NCBI GenBank assembly: GCA_035430965.1 | Contig: DAOMHQ010000201.1 | Span: 1-8,968 of the forward strand | Direction: 5' to 3' | Source of the DNA: JAKPRU01 sp029568995 | GTDB taxonomy: Bacteria; Hinthialibacterota; Hinthialibacteria; Hinthialibacterales; JAKPRU01 | Length of the DNA stretch: 8,968 bases | In this document: piece after piece, positions 6,301 to 8,968 of the stretch | Layout: every line of letters starts with the position of its first letter | How positions within the stretch are numbered: the first letter of the stretch is position 1 | Made by a program: the position numbers and the translations under genes | The notes under the pieces: generated by a model | Databases searched by the model: none | The model's input: the letters and a program-made list of their open reading frames with translations, nothing else | What the model was told of the DNA's origin: nothing

Positions 6301-8968
6301 CGTAAGTCCGAATCTGTGTGCCCGATTCCGTATCCCACAATGCGGCGATGTTGCCACGGCCCCCTGTCAGAACCTTTTTCCCGTCCGGCGACATGGCCAC
6401 CGAATACACATCGCTCTTGTGCCCGGCGAATGTGCGGATCTCCAATCCCGTCTCCGCGTCCCATATCTTCGCCGCGCCATCTTTGCTTCCCGTTAATACC
6501 TTCGTCCCATCGGGCGAAAACGCGACGGATCTCACCTGATCCCCATGACCCGTGAATGTGCGAATCTCCGATCCTGTTTCGGTGTCCCATATTCTTGCCG
6601 CATTCCCTGTGTCTCCCGCCAGCACCTTCTTTCCATCCGGCGAAAATGCCACGTCAGAGACACCGGATTGGGGACTTGAGAAAGTGCGTATCTCCGCGCC
6701 CGTTTCCGAGTCCCATAACTTCGCAGCATCCCAACTCCCCGTCACTACTTTCTTGCCATCCGGCGAGAATACGGCAGCACGAACGCCTTTTGTGTGTCCG
6801 GCAAAAGTCCGAATCAAATCCCCTGTTTCCGTGTTCCATATCCTCGCGGTTTTGTCATTACTTCCCGTAACAATTTTCGTTCCGTCAGGCGAGAAATCTA
6901 CAGAATAAACCTCTTTCGTATGTCCCAGGAAAGCACGAATGAGCCGATTCGACTCCACATCCCACAGGAACGCACCAAGTCCCCCACAAGTCGCGATGTA
7001 CTTGCCGTCGGGAGAGTAGGCAGCCGACAATAATTCCCCCAATCCGAAGATCGACTCCCCGGAAGGACCACGCAAGGAAGAAAATGCGGCAACGTTTGAG
7101 GATGGAGTTACCTGACTCCTGACCGCTTCACTCTCTGCAACACCCTTTTCCGTCCCTCGCTCTGAAGTGCGCGATGAATGGTCTGCTGTTGCGGATTCCA
7201 CTTCGGGCGTTGCGGCGGAGACCTGAGCCGAATCCCCCAGATCCCAGATTCGCGTTGTGCCGTCGAGGGATGTGGTCAGTATCTTTGTTCCGTCGGGCGT
7301 GAATGCGACAGAACTCACCATCCCGCCATGGGGAAATGACGCAGGTTCTCTTCCCGGGCGCATCAACATCACCGTCCCGTCTATACTTCCCGTCAGATAC
7401 GCTGTGCCATCCGGCGAAAACGCCACAGTAGACACCCTTCTTGTGTGCCTCTCGAATCGTTCGATTTCCTGTCCGGTCTCCGCATCCCACAGTCTTGCTG
7501 TCTTATCCTGGCTCCCGGTCAGGACCTTCGTCCCATCCGGCGAAAGCGCCACAGCATCCACAGAATCTTCATGTCCCTGGAATGCCCGAATCTGCGATCC
7601 CGTCTCCACATCCCACAGTCTCGCCGTCTTATCCCGGCTTCCCGTGACCATTTTTGTTCCATCCGACGAAAATGCTGCGGACAATACAGCATCGGTATGC
7701 CCGGAGAACCTTTCCATCTCCCCGGTCTCCTTAATCAGTTCAATCATGTGACCATCTGTTATGATCGGCATTCCATCCGGTGATAATCCCAGGTAATTTC
7801 CCGTGAATGTCTGCGAGGGGCGTCCCGGAAGTTCCTCGCCGATTGCCATACTCCATATCGCGCTCTTTCTCCCGATCAGGACTTCCTTCCCATCGCGAGA
7901 GAACGCGGCAGCACTTCCGCCGATCCCTCGGAACCGTTCCGGAGGGAATATGCGCATTTGTTCCTTGCCGGTTCTCACATCCCAAAGAATTCCGCTGGAC
8001 GTCACAATTCTAGTCCCATCCGGCGAGAGCGACGCACAATCCACCCGCGACGTGTGCCCTGTGAATGTTTGAACCTTCCCTCCGGTCTCCACATCCCACA
8101 GATCCACATCCATGTTCTCATTTACGGCCAGGACTTTTGTGCCGTCCGGTGAGAACACGGCGGAATTCGACTGCGATCCCGGATTGCCGAATTTCCGAAT
8201 CTGTGCCCCGGATTCCGCATCCCACAATGCGGCCCTGATCCCGCTGCCCGTACTCAGAATCATTTTCCCATTCGGCGAGAACTCGATGAAAAAGCCGACA
8301 CGCATTTCCTCCTCATAATCCGATCCAAATGTGCGAATCTCCAATCCTTTCCCCGCGTCCCATATCTTCGCCGTACCGTCTGCGCCTCTCGTCAAGACTT
8401 TTGTCCCGTCGGGCGAAAATGCCACCGATATTACGTTACGCGCATGGCTGTATAGTTTATGACCGGCAAGTGTGTGAATCTCGGAACCTGTTTCCGCATC
8501 CCACATCTTAGCCGTGTTGTCCTCGCTTCCGGTGAGTACCTTCTTCCCATCGGGCGAGAATGCCACAGAGAAAACACCGGCTTTGTGACCCGACAATGTG
8601 CAGATCTCCGCACCGGTCTCCGCATCCCAGACCTTTGCCAAACCATCCCCGCCGGTGGTAACAATCCTCCTGCCGTCGGGAGAGAACACAGCGCACGTGA
8701 TCGCTTTTTCATGTCCGCCGAATGACCGAATCACAGCGCCCGTTTTCACATCCCACAGTCTTACGGTCTTGTCCCCGTCCGCGGTGAGTATCCTGGTTCC
8801 ATCGGGCGAGAATCGCACACTATACATGTGTTCCGTATGCCCGAAATACGCCCGCACAGGCCGATTTGTCTCGACATCCCACAGGACCGCTCCAAGCCCA
8901 CCGCAGGTCGCGATGGACTTGCCGTCGGGAGAGTAAGCCACCGAACGGAGTTCGCCCAGTCCATAGAT
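3326..8968 (-). CDS. Giant WD40-STN repeat protein with secretin N-like domains (N-terminus off window)
   Basis: Open frame on the minus strand, entering at the right edge (IYGLGELRSV, no start seen) and ending at TGA 3326-3328; at least 1880 residues. Order from the N-terminus: a 14-blade WD40 module (8968-7217), a Ser/Thr/Glu-rich linker (7216-7030), a second 14-blade module (7029-5320), a Thr-Pro linker (5319-5204) and four STN/secretin-N0-like repeats (5203-4085). Next come a secretin N1-like (NolW) domain (4060-3881), an alpha/beta segment of unknown family (about 3870-3700), another Thr-Pro linker (3598-3530) and a 67-residue C-terminal domain (3529-3329) resembling the PilP/GspC homology region. 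WD40 blades mediate protein contacts; STN and N1 domains occur in periplasmic parts of secretins and TonB receptors. The pore-forming secretin domain is absent, so a periplasmic scaffold or partner of a channel is the likeliest role (inference). A signal peptide would lie off the window. There is no visible enzyme motif. Confidence 0.85.
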   Translation of the reverse strand: MYGLGELRSVAYSPDGKSIATCGGLGAVLWDVETNRPVRAYFGHTEHMYSVRFSPDGTRILTADGDKTVRLWDVKTGAVIRSFGGHEKAITCAVFSPDGRRIVTTGGDGLAKVWDAETGAEICTLSGHKAGVFSVAFSPDGKKVLTGSEDNTAKMWDAETGSEIHTLAGHKLYSHARNVISVAFSPDGTKVLTRGADGTAKIWDAGKGLEIRTFGSDYEEEMRVGFFIEFSPNGKMILSTGSGIRAALWDAESGAQIRKFGNPGSQSNSAVFSPDGTKVLAVNENMDVDLWDVETGGKVQTFTGHTSRVDCASLSPDGTRIVTSSGILWDVRTGKEQMRIFPPERFRGIGGSAAAFSRDGKEVLIGRKSAIWSMAIGEELPGRPSQTFTGNYLGLSPDGMPIITDGHMIELIKETGEMERFSGHTDAVLSAAFSSDGTKMVTGSRDKTARLWDVETGSQIRAFQGHEDSVDAVALSPDGTKVLTGSQDKTARLWDAETGQEIERFERHTRRVSTVAFSPDGTAYLTGSIDGTVMLMRPGREPASFPHGGMVSSVAFTPDGTKILTTSLDGTTRIWDLGDSAQVSAATPEVESATADHSSRTSERGTEKGVAESEAVRSQVTPSSNVAAFSSLRGPSGESIFGLGELLSAAYSPDGKYIATCGGLGAFLWDVESNRLIRAFLGHTKEVYSVDFSPDGTKIVTGSNDKTARIWNTETGDLIRTFAGHTKGVRAAVFSPDGKKVVTGSWDAAKLWDSETGAEIRTFSSPQSGVSDVAFSPDGKKVLAGDTGNAARIWDTETGSEIRTFTGHGDQVRSVAFSPDGTKVLTGSKDGAAKIWDAETGLEIRTFAGHKSDVYSVAMSPDGKKVLTGGRGNIAALWDTESGTQIRTYGEPGSTATSVTFSPDGTRVLAAGGDMNAHVWNTETGEEIQTLTGHTSPLFSTALSPDGTKIVTSSGMLWDLTTGKAVQTFSPRQIAECILAAFLPDGAKVLMGFSDSAVFLDAETGTEIRRFKKITFTENIMALSPDGRRILTGSQWTAKLWDVGTGEEIRTFSGHTAKVWSLAFSPDGTRVLTGARDNTARLWDVETGAQIQAFFGHDGAVRSVALSPDQKRVLTGSEDNTARLWNAETGAQIRTLSGHTGNVSAVAFSPDGTECLTGSWDGTVKLWRRELVKTFVHNGGVSTVTYLPDGTRILTGSRDGTIRIWDLGKSAQVSAATSKETRRTFDSLPDREEGPTATPTEESPTPIPRAETATTAPDLDKRLSGPVTANRTDLSLILILMASEAGLKLTIDPGINPKVTFSLENPTVRQVLETVLPEEGLDYLIMPGGALRIGDVAVIQAEKQSPHVQRTDQAPGLDKRLEGPILATQTDLFQMLTLIAADTGLKLTIDPGINRKVTFLLENPTAREVLDTILPGEGLDYMVMPGGVVRIGIAEVIAPARQNPPERRLDNAPDLDKRIEGPIRANQNPLAQILTIVSGETGFNFSLDRDIEPKVTFCMDSPTVREILEAVLPGQGLDYVVTSSGVVRIGPEKLIARTRTHPPGESRQKAPGLDERIQGPIVASQTDLSQILTLLGNDTGANFTLDSDSNVKVTFAMKSPTVRQILDGVLPGQGLDYIVLPSGVIRIGRSSNGSHVELVTETFTARPEHIPVLEKAFDAVKTRNAKIKSEPDLNRITVTDTPEAIDSMRQLTTKIKVEPTTTLRLWVFFIEESADVSLSDLSNALHSVKSKDGLLLGSHPHRMFLVIDHPSVVKKMKNIVFSWEPNITPFYFADRDCPDAITANQVLQSWFSETPTAVPETPVAKPTPLPLAENYKIESILGKAAILIDYTLKPLQVTEGAIVDDPLGKFEVVEIDEGNRRVRVKLLFDGHERWIRDWMR
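3329..3529 (-). other. C-terminal domain resembling the PilP/GspC homology region
   Basis: About 67 residues with a beta-rich pattern: KIESILGKAAILIDYTL, then LQVTEGAIV, then KFEVVEIDEGNRRVRVKLLF, and a Trp-rich tail (ERWIRDWMR). The succession of a variable first strand, a 'keep at high value then define' VTEG-type turn and a VVEID strand recalls the periplasmic homology region of PilP and GspC, which binds secretin N0 domains. The similarity is by eye only and could also reflect an unrelated small beta domain. A Thr-Pro linker at 3530-3598 separates it from the rest. Confidence 0.3.
3881..4060 (-). other. Secretin N1-like (NolW) domain inside the giant protein
   Basis: This stretch has the typical secretin_N pattern: a strand ending in ETF, a helix beginning PEHIPVLEKAF, a strand and then the signature NRITVTDTPEAIDSMRQL, ending in a short helix. 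In secretins these ring-building domains stack in the periplasm between N0 and the pore. Here it follows four N0-like repeats in the same order as in a secretin, but what comes next (LRLWVFFIEES onward) is too short to be a pore domain. Confidence 0.65.
4085..5203 (-). repeat. Four tandem STN/secretin-N0-like repeats, exact 98-codon period
   Basis: Units begin at Ala codons whose first bases are 5203, 4909, 4615 and 4321, an exact 294-bp spacing. Each opens APDLDKRLSGP or a variant, followed by about 68 residues of STN/N0 fold (TGLKLTIDP, KVTF, PTVRQVLETVLP, GLDY, GVVRIG) and a 19-residue polar linker. Units 1 and 2 resemble each other most (both GLKLTIDPGIN), as do units 3 and 4 (both VLPGQGLDY). 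Units 1 and 2 share a 36-base identical DNA run starting near 5080 and 4786. In secretins and TonB receptors this domain occurs singly at the periplasmic end and contacts partner proteins. Confidence 0.8.
5320..7030 (-). repeat. WD40 module B: 14 blades, en bloc copy of module A
   Basis: The fourteen blades match module A one for one, not as a random mixture. Both begin with a CGGLGA-LWDVE blade and both have the short eighth blade (IVTSSG-LWD). Their sixth blades share AALWD-ESG and a G-PGS turn. Both end IWDLG-SAQVSAAT. The offset is 639 codons at the start (8921 against 7004) and 630 codons at the end (7208 against 5318). DNA at the end of the modules is nearly identical over about 45 bases. 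Module B keeps more consensus blades than A at positions 10 and 11. Confidence 0.85.
7217..8968 (-). repeat. WD40 module A: 14 blades (two seven-blade propellers inferred)
   Basis: Fourteen units of about 40 residues follow the pattern FSPDGTKVLTGS-D-TA-LWD-ETG-EIRTF-GH. Blade 8 is short, missing the usual central loop before ILWD. Blades 9, 10 and 13 have lost the Trp-Asp signature or the GH dipeptide (for example IELIKETG and VMLMRPG), while blades 2-5, 11 and 12 are near consensus. Fourteen blades fit two seven-blade propellers. The first blade seen may be preceded by further repeats, because the edge sequence IYGLGEL has a counterpart just before module B. Confidence 0.85.

Noticed and set aside
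5415..7751. Many 60-190 codon frames on both strands within the WD40 region
   Set aside because: They repeat with the blade period and mirror the FSPDG/LWD codons in other frames, so they are by-products of the repeats.

Overview
The window looks like chromosomal DNA of an uncultured, didermic environmental bacterium. GC is moderate. The gene products are envelope or exported proteins with long Thr-Pro linkers, CARDB modules and large WD40 arrays. That style is common in candidate phyla near the PVC/FCB groups (for example Sumerlaeota or Hydrogenedentota) and in Planctomycetes. The phylum is inference; no rRNA or tRNA is present, and I see no insertion sequence, integrase or CRISPR array.

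Layout: (1) 1-1399, minus strand: start of a secreted protein with two CARDB domains and long Thr-Pro linkers; its C-terminus lies off the left edge. (2) 1400-1954: a 555-bp divergent intergenic region with two candidate sigma-54 (-24/-12) promoters facing outward and a cluster of GTCTCA/TGAGAC inverted repeats between them, suggesting shared control by an enhancer-binding activator. (3) 1955-3325, plus strand: a monotopic phosphoglycosyl transferase joined, in unusual order, to a four-helix membrane block and a Rossmann domain with a degraded glycine-rich loop. (4) 3326-8968, minus strand: a giant protein (at least 1880 residues) whose N-terminus is off the right edge. It has 28 WD40 blades in two duplicated 14-blade modules, four 98-residue STN/secretin-N0-like repeats, a secretin N1-like domain, and a small C-terminal domain resembling the PilP/GspC homology region. 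No secretin pore domain is present. Its stop codon abuts the transferase stop with no intervening base.

Working together (inference): the transferase would start a lipid-linked glycan for an exopolysaccharide or glycoprotein pathway. The CARDB protein would be an exported surface or matrix protein possibly co-regulated with it. The WD40-STN protein would be a periplasmic scaffold contacting a secretion or pilus-type channel. The most unusual items are the WD40-STN architecture with its en bloc duplication, the permuted transferase, and the divergent sigma-54 control region.
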